DNA of 64,000 bases from JADCGM01 sp943370355 (GCA_943370355.1 CALRQP020000005.1:78980-142979); one strand, 5' to 3'; positions 8,040-17,232 are shown, counted from the stretch's first letter. Program-made: numbers and translations. The notes: generated by a model not told the origin, from the sequence alone.

Positions 8040-9476
8040 CTACTCCGCCGCCGACTTGGCCTCATATCCAAGCACCGCCTTGGTCTCGAGGAATTCGGCG
8101 AAGGCGTGGTCGCCCCATTCGCGGCCGTTACCCGACTGTTTGTAGCCGCCGAACGGGGCCATGAAGTCGGGGCCTGCGCCGTTGATGTTGACCTGTCCGG
8201 CGCGTAGCTGCTTGGCGACGGCGCGGGCATGCTCGCGTTCGCCCTGCACATAGGCGGCGAGGCCGTAGACGGTGTCGTTGCCGACCGCGATGGCTTCCGC
8301 CTCATCCTTATAGCCGAGGATGGTTACCACGGGTCCGAAGATTTCCTCGCGCGCGATGGTCATGTCGTTGGTCACGTCGGCGAAGACGGTTGGCTTCACA
8401 TAATAGCCGGTCTCCAGCCCCTCGGGCTTGCCGGGGCCGCCGGCGACGAGCGTCGCGCCTTCCTTGATGCCCGCCTCGATGAGGCTCTGTATCTTGTTAT
8501 ATTGGGTTTCCGACACGACCGGGCCGATCGTCGCATTGCCGTTCGGATCGCCGGGGATCGTCGCGTCGGCAGCGGCTTTGGCGATCTGCTTGACCTCGGC
8601 CATGCTGGCGCCGGGCACGAGCATGCGCGTCGGCGCGTTGCACGACTGACCCGAGTTCATCATCACCGCCTTGACGCCGGCGGTGACGGCAGCGGTCAGA
8701 TCGGCATCTTCCAGCACGATGTTCGGCGACTTGCCGCCCAGTTCCTGATGCACGCGCTTGACGGTCGGCGCGGCGGCTTTGGCGACTTCGACGCCGGCAC
8801 GCGTCGAGCCGGTGAAGCTGACCATGTCGACATCGGGATGCGCCGACAGCGCCGCACCGACGCCCGGGCCGTCGCCGTTGACGAGGTTGAACACGCCCTT
8901 GGGCACGCCTGCCGCATGCAAGATCTCGGTCCAGATATAGGCGCTGAACGGCGCAATTTCGGACGGCTTCAGCACCATCGTGCAACCGACCGCGAGCGCC
9001 GGGGCGACCTTGCAGGCGATCTGGTTCATCGGCCAGTTCCACGGCGTGATGAACGCGCAGACGCCGATCGGCTCCTTCGAGATCATCGTCGTGCCGCGCA
9101 GCTCGTCGAACTTGTAATCCTTGAGCACGGCCATCGCGGTCTGCAGATGCGCCATCCCCATCGGGGCCTGCGCCGCCTTGGCGAGCCAGGCCGGGGCACC
9201 CATTTCCTCGGTGATCGCCTCGGCCATGTCGCTGAAGCGCTTTTGATATTCGCCGAGGATTGCGCCGAGCAGGTCGAGCCGGTCCTTGACGCTCAGCTGC
9301 GAATAGCCCGGGAAGGCCGCCTTCGCCGCGGCGACCGCCGTATCGACATCGGCCTGCGCGCCGAGGCTGATCTGCCCCGCCACCGCCTCGGTCGCGGGAT
9401 TGATCACATCGAGTGTCTTCGGTGCAGCCGGCGCGACCCAGGCGCCATCGATGTAGAATTGCGTGTAGTTGCGCAT
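8040..9476 (-). CDS. NAD(P)-dependent aldehyde dehydrogenase
   Basis: Aldehyde dehydrogenase superfamily, 478 residues, oxidising an aldehyde to the acid. Signatures: FITPWNWPMNQIACKVAPAL (cofactor binding), KPSEIAPFSAYIW, SFTGSTRAGVEV, the catalytic Glu in HQELGGKSPNIVLED and the catalytic Cys in NSGQSCNAPTRML. The C terminus GYKQSGNGREWGDHAFAEF is typical. Substrate cannot be told from sequence. Transcribed alone; its stop directly touches the stop of phnA. The start ATG 9476 gives the normal family N terminus (QFYIDGAWVAP). Confidence 0.95.
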   Translation of the reverse strand: MRNYTQFYIDGAWVAPAAPKTLDVINPATEAVAGQISLGAQADVDTAVAAAKAAFPGYSQLSVKDRLDLLGAILGEYQKRFSDMAEAITEEMGAPAWLAKAAQAPMGMAHLQTAMAVLKDYKFDELRGTTMISKEPIGVCAFITPWNWPMNQIACKVAPALAVGCTMVLKPSEIAPFSAYIWTEILHAAGVPKGVFNLVNGDGPGVGAALSAHPDVDMVSFTGSTRAGVEVAKAAAPTVKRVHQELGGKSPNIVLEDADLTAAVTAGVKAVMMNSGQSCNAPTRMLVPGASMAEVKQIAKAAADATIPGDPNGNATIGPVVSETQYNKIQSLIEAGIKEGATLVAGGPGKPEGLETGYYVKPTVFADVTNDMTIAREEIFGPVVTILGYKDEAEAIAVGNDTVYGLAAYVQGEREHARAVAKQLRAGQVNINGAGPDFMAPFGGYKQSGNGREWGDHAFAEFLETKAVLGYEAKSAAE

Positions 9477-9538
9477 GGCCGACTCCCAAGGATGATTTGC
9501 GCCATCCTTAGCATGCCCTTCTCACGCCACGCCTAGCG

Positions 9539-10837
9539 TTATGAGGGGTTCGCGCCCTTGCCGATCACGCTCATCGCCGCGGCCTGCATCGCATCGACCG
9601 CCGTGGCGATCGTCGGGCCGGGATCGGGCGCGAATTTGCTGCTGTGCAGGCCGGGCAGCTTGCGGGGGTCGCCGTTGGCAGCGTCCCACTTCGCCTGCGG
9701 CTGTGCGCCGACCCAGAACATCACGCTCTCGACCCCGGCATAGCCGCGCGCGAACGCGCCGAAATCCTCGGCGGCCATCGAGGGGAGGACGCGGATCACT
9801 CGATCCCTGCCAAGCGCCGCGTCGAGCGCCGTTGTAATCCGCTTCGTGCCCGCCGGCGTGTTGAAGGTCGATTCGCTGCCTTCTTCCTGTGTGACCACCG
9901 GCAGCAGGTCGTCGGGAACGCCCGCCGCTTCGGCTTCCGCCTTGGCGACGCGCCGGATGCTCGCGACGAGCCGCTGTCGGACGACGGGGTCGTAGCTGCG
10001 GATGGTCAGCTCGAGCTTTGCCTCGTTCGAGATGATGTTGCGCTTGGTCCCGGCATGGAAGCTGCCGACAGTGACCACGGCGGGCTGGCGGGGATCATTC
10101 TCGCGGCTGACCAGAGTCTGCAGCGTCCCCACGATGCGCGCACCGATGACGATGGGATCGATGCCATTCTGCGGCTCCGAGCCATGGCTGCCGATGCCGC
10201 GCACGAGGATGTCGACCGAATCGACATTGGCGAGCGCATAGCCGTCGGTGATCCCGACCTGTCCCGCCGGCAGGCTCGCCGAATCGTGTAAGGCCAGCGC
10301 GAAATTGGGTTTGGGGAAGCGCGTGTAGAGATTGTCGGCGAGCATCGCCTTCGCGCCGCCGACGCCCTCTTCCGCCGGCTGGCCGATCAGCATGACCGTG
10401 CCGGACCATTTGTCCCGCGTTGCCGCAAGCCGCCGCGCGAGCCCGACCCACGACGACATGTGGATGTCGTGCCCGCAGGCGTGCATCGTTGGCACCGGCT
10501 TGCCGTCGGCCCCGAGCCCCGTCGCACGGCTCGCATAGGCCAGTCCGGTTTCCTCGGCCACGGGCAGCGCGTCCATGTCGGTTCGGATGAGCAGCACCGG
10601 GCCGAGGCCGTTCTTCATGACCGCGACGATCCCGGTCTTGCCGACACCCGTCGTCACCTCATAGCCGAGCCCGGCGATCTCCTTGACCAGCCGCGCCGAG
10701 GTCGCGACTTCCTGAAAGCCAAGTTCGGGATGCGCATGCAGGTCCCTGTAGAGCGCGACGAGCTTCGCATTTTCATCCGGCGCGGGCGCGGCCCCCACCA
10801 AGCTTGCCAGCAGCAGCGGCGCGATCAGTCGGCGCAT
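9539..10837 (-). CDS. Secreted M20-family amidohydrolase
   Basis: Metal-dependent amidohydrolase of the M20 family (hippurate hydrolase/IAA-amino-acid hydrolase type), 432 residues. It begins with a signal peptide (MRRLIAPLLLASLVGAAPA), so it is periplasmic. Motifs: LHAHPELGFQEVAT, TDMDALPVAEETGLAYAS, MHACGHDIHMSSWVG (metal-binding Cys/His), GQPAEEGVGGAKAML (catalytic Glu), and PSMAAEDFGAFARG with the later acidic ligand. The ATG 10837 has GGGAG six bases before it, which excludes the longer upstream extension of the frame. Likely substrate is an N-acyl amino acid. Confidence 0.92.
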   Translation of the reverse strand: MRRLIAPLLLASLVGAAPAPDENAKLVALYRDLHAHPELGFQEVATSARLVKEIAGLGYEVTTGVGKTGIVAVMKNGLGPVLLIRTDMDALPVAEETGLAYASRATGLGADGKPVPTMHACGHDIHMSSWVGLARRLAATRDKWSGTVMLIGQPAEEGVGGAKAMLADNLYTRFPKPNFALALHDSASLPAGQVGITDGYALANVDSVDILVRGIGSHGSEPQNGIDPIVIGARIVGTLQTLVSRENDPRQPAVVTVGSFHAGTKRNIISNEAKLELTIRSYDPVVRQRLVASIRRVAKAEAEAAGVPDDLLPVVTQEEGSESTFNTPAGTKRITTALDAALGRDRVIRVLPSMAAEDFGAFARGYAGVESVMFWVGAQPQAKWDAANGDPRKLPGLHSSKFAPDPGPTIATAVDAMQAAAMSVIGKGANPS

Positions 10838-10968
10838 TCCCGTCTCCCCGTTGAACATGGGGAGCCTAGGCCAATTGCGAACCGGTCGGCAACTTGCGGA
10901 TTCGCTTGCCCGTTGCGGTAGACGACGCCGTTCGAACACCCAGTCCGGTTGAGCGAACATCCGAGCCA

Positions 10969-11008
10969 AGGGGCGGGACCATGTGCTTTCCACACCGATC
11001 CCGCCCCT
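10969..11008 (-). terminator. Hairpin downstream of the NTF2-like gene
   Basis: A 10-bp perfect inverted repeat (AGGGGCGGGA at 10969-10978 and its complement at 10999-11008) with a 20-nt loop, 52 bp after the stop at 11060. The T-tract that would follow on the minus strand is weak (TTGG), so efficiency is uncertain. The remaining DNA between 10838 and 11059 shows no gene. Confidence 0.45.
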
Positions 11009-11059
11009 CAATCCCAGCAGCGCAGGCCTCATTCCTTGCAGGTCGAGACCAGGGCCGCC

Positions 11060-11539
11060 TTACTTCTCCGGCATCGCGGAGGAGTGCAGGTGGTCGATCT
11101 TCCACGCCCCATCCTCGTAGCGGTAGATGAACGAGTAGCGCGCCTTGACGTCGGTCTTCACGCCCGTCTCCGGATTGGTGAGCGCCACGGTCCACGTACC
11201 GACGCGCGAGGCGGTCTTGCAGTCGATCTCCACGGTCGATGTGTTGATCGTCCCGACCGGATTGTTCTTCAGGAAGGAGACGAAATAGTCGCGAACCTCG
11301 GCCGGTGTGGTCCGCGGCTTGTTGGACACGGTCGCCAGCAGCACCGGCTCCTTGGTGAACAGCGCCGTGACGGCGTCGGGATTCTTGGTCGCCCAAGCGT
11401 CGTTGAACTGGGCGAACTGCGCCTCAACGGCTGCCGGGGTCGCTGCTGGGCAGCCCTTTGCGCCGGCTTTGTGATTATGGGCCTGCGCGGCGGTGGCGGT
11501 CATGGCCAAGGCGGTCGCGGCGAAAATGGCAGTCTTCAT
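11060..11539 (-). CDS. Secreted NTF2-like (SnoaL/DUF4440-type) protein
   Basis: A 159-residue protein with a signal peptide (MKTAIFAATALAMTATAAQA) followed by HNHKAGAKGC and then an NTF2-fold domain: FAQFNDAWATKNPDAVTALF, VRDYFVSFLKN, and a C-terminal sheet YSFIYRYEDGAWKIDHLHSS. This matches the SgcJ/EcaC-type, calmodulin-kinase-association-like or DUF4440 proteins found as exported polypeptides. No catalytic residues can be named; ligand or enzymatic role is unknown. Start ATG 11539 is preceded by GAGGAA seven bases upstream. The 249 bp upstream (11540-11788) hold no convincing gene. Confidence 0.85.
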   Translation of the reverse strand: MKTAIFAATALAMTATAAQAHNHKAGAKGCPAATPAAVEAQFAQFNDAWATKNPDAVTALFTKEPVLLATVSNKPRTTPAEVRDYFVSFLKNNPVGTINTSTVEIDCKTASRVGTWTVALTNPETGVKTDVKARYSFIYRYEDGAWKIDHLHSSAMPEK

Positions 11540-11788
11540 CTCTGTTTTCCTCGTATTCGGTGAAAGTATGAACCGGATACAGGACGGGGCGGCGGGGACC
11601 GGGCAGGCCACGACGGCATCGGCATGTATCCGATGCGGTCCGACATCACGATGCGACCATAAAAGTCGGCATCGCCAGAGGGGCCCGGCCCGCTGAGCGC
11701 GGATTTGGTAAGCCTCCGTAACGAATTCAAGAGGGCGGCAGAATTCAACCGGCAGCTGAAGTCGTTCAAGGCGAGGTAACGCCGCTCG

Positions 11789-12331
11789 TCAGTCGCCGTC
11801 GAACGCCATCAGGGCTTCGACCTTGATCCCGGCATCGCGCAGGCGCGCAGCGCCACCGAGGTCAGGCAAGTCGATCACAAAGGCTGCCGTGTCCACCACC
11901 GCACCCGCCTGCCGTAGCAGCTGAACTCCAGCCAGCGCGGTCCCTCCCGTTGCGATCAAATCGTCGATGAGCAGCACCCGCGCGCCCGGTGTGCAGGCAT
12001 CGGCATGCATCTCGATCCGGTCCTGCCCATATTCGAGCGCATAATTCACGCCAATCGTCGTGCCGGGCAGCTTGTTCTTCTTGCGCAGCAGCAGCACGCC
12101 CAAGCCCAGCCGGTGCGCGAGTGCCGCGCCGAATACGAACCCGCGTGCCTCGACCCCGGCGATCAGGTCGAGATTACCGGCATCGACCCGCTCGGCCAGC
12201 CGCTCGATGGTCAGCCCGAAGCCTTTGCCGTCGAGCAGCAGCGTCGTGATGTCGCGAAATGCGATGCCCGGTTTGGGATAATCGTGGATGGTGCGGATCA
12301 GCGCCGCGAGATCGCTGTTGTCGCTGGTCAT
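11789..12331 (-). CDS. apt: Adenine phosphoribosyltransferase
   Basis: Purine salvage enzyme joining adenine and PRPP to AMP. The 180-residue protein has the family start IRTIHDYPKPGIAFRDITTLL, GVEARGFVFGAALA, RKKNKLPG, and the PRPP-binding motif VLLIDDLIATGGTA near residue 125. Length is standard. It is 16 bp downstream of the M23 peptidase stop on the same strand and may be cotranscribed with it. Confidence 0.97.
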   Translation of the reverse strand: MTSDNSDLAALIRTIHDYPKPGIAFRDITTLLLDGKGFGLTIERLAERVDAGNLDLIAGVEARGFVFGAALAHRLGLGVLLLRKKNKLPGTTIGVNYALEYGQDRIEMHADACTPGARVLLIDDLIATGGTALAGVQLLRQAGAVVDTAAFVIDLPDLGGAARLRDAGIKVEALMAFDGD

Positions 12332-12347
12332 CGTGCGCGCTGACGCA

Positions 12348-13859
12348 TCAGCCGCGCTTGGCGCCCTTGGTCTCGACCTCGGCCGTCTGAGCGCCGCCGG
12401 CGCGGACGCGCTTCAGGCGGCCCATTTCGGCCTTGAAGCGGCCGAGCTCGCCACCGGCCAGCTGCGTGCCTGCCGCAAACTTTGCGCCGCGCGGGTCGAT
12501 GGCGTTGCCGTTCTGCCAGACTTCGTAGTGGAGGTGCGGACCCGTTGACATACCGGTCGATCCGACGAGACCGACGCGCTCGCCCTGGCCGATACGCTCG
12601 CCGACGCGGACGTTGATGCGGCTCAGATGGGCATAGGCGGTGGCCAAGCCCTTACCATGGTCGATCATGACATAATTGCCGTGGCCGCCGTGCCAGCCCG
12701 CGAATTTCACCGTGCCGCCGGCTGCGGCCATGACCGGCGCGCCCATGCCGGCCCCGAAGTCGACACCCTTGTGCAGTCGCGAATAGCCGAGGATCGGGTG
12801 CATGCGGAAGCCGAAGCCCGAGGTCAGGTGCGCGCCATCGACGGGCGTGCGCATCAGGCCCTTGCGGGCGCTGGTGCCGTCCGACAGGAAGAATTGCGAT
12901 TTGCCGCCGCTGAGCGGCCAGCGCATGACGGCGGCATCCTTGCGGCCATCGACGGCGGCATACAGCAGCTGGCCGGTCTCGGTCTCACCCGTCTCGGCGC
13001 GGCGATGTGCGACGATGAGGTCGAAGCGGTCGGAGCCGCGCACGTCACGGCTGATGTCGAGCCGGTAGCTCAGCGCCTTGATCGCCTCGGCAACGACATT
13101 GCCGGGCAGGCCAGCCCCGCGCGCGGCGCGATAGAGGCTGGAGCCGACGCGGCCGCTGATCCGCAGCGGCGTGTTGTCGACAGCGATCGGAATACGCTTG
13201 AGCGCCAGCGAACCATCCTCGGCGCGGTTGACCTCGACCTTGAGGTCAAACGCGGCGCGGAAGGCAAGACTCTCGAGCGGGCGCGGCATGCTCTTGTTGT
13301 CGCGGCGGCCGAGCACGACGTCGAAGCTGGTGCCCGGTCGAACGCTCTTCAGCGGTACCGCGCTGGCGAGCATGTCGGTGAGCGTATGAACTTCGCTCGC
13401 GCCGACGCCGGCCCGGCGCAGTGCACCGCCGACGCTGTCAGAAGCGCGCAGGCGGGCGGTGACTTCGACGCGCGGGCGCTCGGGCGCCTCGGCAAGGCGG
13501 AGGACGCGATTGGTCGGGGCGGTTTCAGCGCCCGTGGTGCCGCCGAGCGCCAGCGGCTGGATTTCATCGGGGGCGCTGAGCGCGAGTTGCGACGGCAGCA
13601 GGGCAGGGTGGACGGCGGTCGGCAGGCTGACGGGGTGCAGTCCCAGCGTGATCGCGCCGTAGGACAGTGCCGCCAGCGTCGCGAGGCCGCGCCACCAGGT
13701 GCGCGAGCCAATGGCATTGCCCAGATCGACGGCCAGCTCGACATCGGCCAGTGCCGCGAGATCGACGGCGGGAAGCGAGGCAATCCGGCTCCGGACTGCG
13801 GGAAGAGGACCGACATAGGCAAGTGCGCCGTCGAATGCGCGCAATGCTGGTTGAAACAC
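12348..13859 (-). CDS. M23-family (LytM) peptidoglycan peptidase with membrane anchor
   Basis: Zinc metallopeptidase of 503 residues expected to cut peptide crosslinks in the cell wall or to regulate amidases. There is one transmembrane segment around residues 58-78 (WWRGLATLAALSYGAITLGL), an N-terminal cytoplasmic part, a long periplasmic region with LysM/OapA-like features, and a C-terminal LytM domain: the zinc ligands in SGFGFRMHPILG and HKGVDFGA, GNYVMIDHGKGLATAYAHLS, and STGPHLHYEVW. All metal ligands seem present, so it is probably an active enzyme. Start is GTG 13859; no earlier ATG suits. Faces the SUV3-like helicase gene divergently. Confidence 0.9.
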   Translation of the reverse strand: MFQPALRAFDGALAYVGPLPAVRSRIASLPAVDLAALADVELAVDLGNAIGSRTWWRGLATLAALSYGAITLGLHPVSLPTAVHPALLPSQLALSAPDEIQPLALGGTTGAETAPTNRVLRLAEAPERPRVEVTARLRASDSVGGALRRAGVGASEVHTLTDMLASAVPLKSVRPGTSFDVVLGRRDNKSMPRPLESLAFRAAFDLKVEVNRAEDGSLALKRIPIAVDNTPLRISGRVGSSLYRAARGAGLPGNVVAEAIKALSYRLDISRDVRGSDRFDLIVAHRRAETGETETGQLLYAAVDGRKDAAVMRWPLSGGKSQFFLSDGTSARKGLMRTPVDGAHLTSGFGFRMHPILGYSRLHKGVDFGAGMGAPVMAAAGGTVKFAGWHGGHGNYVMIDHGKGLATAYAHLSRINVRVGERIGQGERVGLVGSTGMSTGPHLHYEVWQNGNAIDPRGAKFAAGTQLAGGELGRFKAEMGRLKRVRAGGAQTAEVETKGAKRG

Positions 13860-14275
13860 TGTTTTGAAGCCCCCGCCCCGAAAAACCGCCCAGAAAACTA
13901 GGGAAGTGCGACCCGCCCCGTTGCGAAACTGAAACTGTCTGCCGGTCAGGTTAATGTCAATTAAACGACGCGGTGATTTGCCGGGGATTGCGGCGAAGCG
14001 AAGGGGTTAGCTGGGTGAGTTGAGTCCCGGTTTTGGAAAGGTGCCTCAGGTTACGCAAAAGGAAGCGGACTCTCGTGCGTCGCACCGACCGTTTCGCCCC
14101 CGTCCAGGGCCACCGCTTCGCCCCATATTTTGTGTCCTGACATCCATCCACCACATAGTCTTGAATCCGTCATGCAAACATGCAACGTTTGCGTCGGGTC
14201 GCCCGTTGTGGGGGGTGCGATGAAGCGTCGGGATCAACGCTTGTTCTGTGGGGCAGCCGTCCCCAAGTCGAGGCC
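13860..14275. promoter_or_regulatory. Divergent intergenic region with a TTAA-N6-TTAA box
   Basis: No gene is supported in these 416 bp. On the M23-peptidase side lies TTAATGTCAATTAA (13951-13964), a near match to a CtrA-type box (TTAA-N7-TTAA) except that the spacer is six. Read on the minus strand it contains TTGACA. It may be the control region of the peptidase. The part nearest the helicase start has no clear Shine-Dalgarno sequence. Confidence 0.35.
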
Positions 14276-16927
14276 ATGAGCGGTCTCGCCCCAGCTTCGC
14301 TGACCGCCGTTCTCGGCCCCACAAACACGGGCAAGACGCATCTCGCCGTCGAACGGATGTGCGGTCACAGCTCCGGCATGATCGGCTTCCCGCTGCGGCT
14401 GCTCGCCCGCGAAGTCTATGACCGCGTCGTCAAGATCAAGGGTGCGGCGCAGGTGGCGTTGATCACCGGCGAAGAGAAGATCCTGCCCGACAGCGCCCGC
14501 TATTTCCTGTGCACGGCGGAATCGATGCCGAGCGACCGGCAGGTGTCCTTCCTCGCGCTTGATGAGGCGCAGACCGGCGCCGATCTCGAACGCGGCCATG
14601 TGTTCACCGACCGGCTGCTGCACATGCGCGGCTATTCGGAAACGATGCTACTGGGCTCGGAGACGCTGCGGCCGCTGATCCGCCGCTTGCTGCCCGATGC
14701 TGATATCGTCACGCGCCCGCGCTTTTCGACGCTGTCCTATGCGGGGCCGAAGAAACTGTCGCGACTGCCCAAGCGGTCGGCGATCGTCGCCTTCACCGCG
14801 CAGGATGTCTATGCGCTCGCCGAGATGCTGCGCCGTCACAAGGGCGGGGCCGCCGTCGTGATGGGCGGCCTGTCTCCGCGCACCCGCAACGCGCAGGTCG
14901 AAATGTATCAGTCGGGCGAGGTGGATTATCTCGTCGCGACCGATGCGATCGGCATGGGCCTCAACATGGACATCGGCCATGTCGCCTTCGCGTCGCTCAG
15001 CAAATATGACGGCAGCCGGCATCGCCGCCTGACCACGGCTGAAATGGCGCAGATCGCGGGCCGGGCCGGGCGCTACCAGAAGGATGGCAGCTTCGGGATC
15101 GTCCAGCTCGGCAAGGAAGAGGCGCGGGGCTTCGAGCCCGAAGAGATTGAGGCGATCGAGGGGCACAGCTTCCCGCCGCTGACCCAGCTCGTATGGCGCA
15201 ACGCCCGGCTTGATTTCGGCTCGCTGGTGCGGCTGCTCGGCTCGCTCGACGAACGGCCGCGCTCGCCGGACTTGGTTCGCGCCGGCGACGCGATCGACCA
15301 TGCCGTGCTCAAGCGGCTCGCGAGCGACGACGAGATCGCCGGCCGCGTCTGCACGCCGGGGCGGCTGCAACGCCTGTGGGCGGCGTGCAGCCTGCCGGAC
15401 TATCGCAAGACCGGGCCGGAGCAGCATGCCCGGCTGGTCGGGCGCATCTTCCGGCATCTGTCGGAAGGCGACGGCACCATTCCGCCCGAATGGATCAATG
15501 CCGAGGTCACCCAGCTCGACAATGTGAATGGCGACATCGCAACGCTCAGCGACCGGATTGCTGCCGCCCGCACCTGGACCTATGCCGCGCACCGCGGCGA
15601 CTGGCTTGCCGATGCGCGCCATTGGGCGGAGCGTACCCGGGCGCTCGAGGACAAATTGTCGGACGCCCTGCACCAGCGTCTGACCCAGCGCTTCGTCGAC
15701 CGCCGCACGGCTGTGCTGCTCAAGGATCTGAAGGCGCGCGACCGCGACCTCGGCGTCGACATCGATGCCGATGGATCGGTCTTCGTCGAAGGCGAGGCCA
15801 TCGGCACCCTCGCGGGCTTCCGCTTCATGGCGGATCCGTCGGCAAAGGCTGGCGAGAAGCGCATGCTGCTCGCCGCCGCCGAGCGCCGCCTGGCCAGCGA
15901 ATTCGCGCGCCGCGCCAAATTGCTCGCGGCATCGGCGGACTCTTCGTTCGCGCTGGTGTTTGACGGGACAATGCCGCCGCGCATCACCTGGAACGGTGCC
16001 CGGATCGGTCTGCTCGCGCAGGGCCGCGATGCGTTGCATGCGAAGGTCACGCTGGACCGTAGTTTGGCGGTGCTGACGGCTGCCGACCGGGTGCTCGTGA
16101 CGGCGCGGCTTGCCGCATGGCTGGAGGCGCAGGAGGAACGGCACCTTGCCCCCCTAGTACGCGTGGCAACACTTGCCGGCCTCAACATTGTGCGCGTCCC
16201 CTCCCCGCCGGGGAGGGGCAGGGGTGGGGACATCGAAGCGAGTTCCACGTCGAGCGACGAATGCGCCGTCATCCCCACCCCTACCCCTCCCCAGAGGGGA
16301 GGGGACGCAAAGCCCTCGCCTCTCTCCCCCGCCGCACGCGGCCTCGTCGTCCAGCTCGTCGAAAATCTCGGCTGCCTCGTGCGCGAGCGCGTCGCCGCGC
16401 AGATCGAGGCGCTGACCCGCGCCGACCGCAAGGCGCTTGCCGACGGCGGCGTGAAGCTCGGCGTCGCGCATGCCTTTATCCCCGCGCTGCTCCGGCCCGA
16501 GCCGACGCGCTGGCGGCTCGCGCTCTGGGCGGTGCACCGCGGCGTGCTCGCCGCACCGCCGCCGCCTGCGCCGGGCCGCGTGTCGGTCGAGGTGCTGCCT
16601 GACGCGCCGGCTAATTTCTACGACGTCGCCGGCTTCTGGCCGGTCGGGGCCGAGGCGGTTCGTATCGACATTGTCGAGCGCTTGGCCCGCGCGATGCACG
16701 AAAAGCGCGACGGGAAAGCCGCCTTCGTGCCCGATATCATGTGGCAGACGAGCGCCGGTCTCAGCCGCGAGGGCTTTGCCCGGCTGATGCGGGCGCTCGG
16801 TTACAAATTGCGGGTGGTCGACGGCACGCCCGCCTTCGAGTGGCGCGGGCTCAGGCGGGAGCAGATTCGCCCGCCCCGCGTTAACGACGCATCGCCCTTT
16901 GCTGTCCTTGCGAGCATCAGGAGGTAA
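14276..16927 (+). CDS. SUV3-like DExH/D helicase with an in-frame palindromic insertion
   Basis: Superfamily 2 helicase of 883 residues resembling mitochondrial SUV3 RNA helicase. Motifs: Walker A LGPTNTGKTH near residue 15, motif II LALDEAQTGAD, ATDAIGMGLNMDIGHVAF and QIAGRAGRY (motifs V and VI). The C-terminal half is specific to the alphaproteobacterial SUV3-like group. Residues about 640-678 are encoded by a palindromic repeat (separate entry), recognisable by SPPGRGRGGD and TPTPPQRGGD. The start ATG 14276 (MSGLAPASLTAV) puts Walker A at the usual distance; the open frame extends 32 codons further up but without homology. Its final codons contain the ribosome binding site of the next gene, an S4 RNA-binding protein, suggesting joint RNA or ribosome work. 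Confidence 0.92.
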   Translation: MSGLAPASLTAVLGPTNTGKTHLAVERMCGHSSGMIGFPLRLLAREVYDRVVKIKGAAQVALITGEEKILPDSARYFLCTAESMPSDRQVSFLALDEAQTGADLERGHVFTDRLLHMRGYSETMLLGSETLRPLIRRLLPDADIVTRPRFSTLSYAGPKKLSRLPKRSAIVAFTAQDVYALAEMLRRHKGGAAVVMGGLSPRTRNAQVEMYQSGEVDYLVATDAIGMGLNMDIGHVAFASLSKYDGSRHRRLTTAEMAQIAGRAGRYQKDGSFGIVQLGKEEARGFEPEEIEAIEGHSFPPLTQLVWRNARLDFGSLVRLLGSLDERPRSPDLVRAGDAIDHAVLKRLASDDEIAGRVCTPGRLQRLWAACSLPDYRKTGPEQHARLVGRIFRHLSEGDGTIPPEWINAEVTQLDNVNGDIATLSDRIAAARTWTYAAHRGDWLADARHWAERTRALEDKLSDALHQRLTQRFVDRRTAVLLKDLKARDRDLGVDIDADGSVFVEGEAIGTLAGFRFMADPSAKAGEKRMLLAAAERRLASEFARRAKLLAASADSSFALVFDGTMPPRITWNGARIGLLAQGRDALHAKVTLDRSLAVLTAADRVLVTARLAAWLEAQEERHLAPLVRVATLAGLNIVRVPSPPGRGRGGDIEASSTSSDECAVIPTPTPPQRGGDAKPSPLSPAARGLVVQLVENLGCLVRERVAAQIEALTRADRKALADGGVKLGVAHAFIPALLRPEPTRWRLALWAVHRGVLAAPPPPAPGRVSVEVLPDAPANFYDVAGFWPVGAEAVRIDIVERLARAMHEKRDGKAAFVPDIMWQTSAGLSREGFARLMRALGYKLRVVDGTPAFEWRGLRREQIRPPRVNDASPFAVLASIRR
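16194..16308. repeat. Paired palindromic repeat inside a coding region
   Basis: Two 37-bp units in inverted orientation (16194-16230 and 16272-16308), 34 of 37 positions complementary, 41 bp apart. Each unit has its own inner hairpin (CCCCTCCCC...GGGGAGGGG) followed by AGGGGTGGGGA. The same unit occurs as a perfect pair at 58606-58689. Here it lies in frame within the SUV3-like helicase gene. Confidence 0.9.
16919..16924 (+). promoter_or_regulatory. Full Shine-Dalgarno AGGAGG in the helicase 3' end
   Basis: AGGAGG overlaps the last sense codons (Arg-Arg) of the helicase and sits eight bases before TTG 16933. This decides the rare TTG start of the S4 protein and indicates translational coupling. 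Confidence 0.8.
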
Positions 16928-16932
16928 CGCCT

Positions 16933-17232
16933 TTGGTCTACGGTCCCGGACTTCGTCTCGACAAATGGTTGTGGTTTGCCCGGCTGACGAAGAGCCGGAC
17001 CAAGGCACAGGAACTGGCGGAAAGCCGCCATCTGAGACTGGACGGGAGGGTGATCGACCGGGCGTCCGCACTGGTCCGCCCCGGATCGGTAATCAGTTTT
17101 CCGCAGGGCGACGCGGTCAGGGTCGTTCGCGTCGAGGCACTTGGCGACCGTCGCGGGCCTGCCGAACAGACCTGGCATCTCTACAGCGATCTCTCCAAGC
17201 CGCAGTTTGCGTTGACGGCCTCCGCCGCCTGA
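16933..17232 (+). CDS. S4-domain RNA-binding protein (HslR/Hsp15-like)
   Basis: A 99-residue protein with an S4 domain: LRLDKWLWFARLTKSRTKAQELAESRHLRLDGRVIDR, followed by a beta-rich tail. The closest family is Hsp15 (HslR), which binds 50S subunits carrying stalled nascent chains, and related ribosome-quality proteins. Start is TTG 16933, supported by a perfect AGGAGG eight bases upstream; there is no ATG in this part of the frame. The gene starts 5 nt after the helicase stop, so helicase and S4 protein form an operon. Confidence 0.88.
   Translation: MVYGPGLRLDKWLWFARLTKSRTKAQELAESRHLRLDGRVIDRASALVRPGSVISFPQGDAVRVVRVEALGDRRGPAEQTWHLYSDLSKPQFALTASAA

Noticed and set aside
11691..11779. Short plus-strand frame ending SLRNEFKRAAEFNRQLKSFK-AR
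   Set aside because: Looks protein-like but has no ATG, no ribosome site and a stop just upstream; not enough to call a gene.
14648..16144. 498-residue frame opposite the SUV3-like helicase
   Set aside because: No motifs; the opposite strand has clear helicase motifs throughout.
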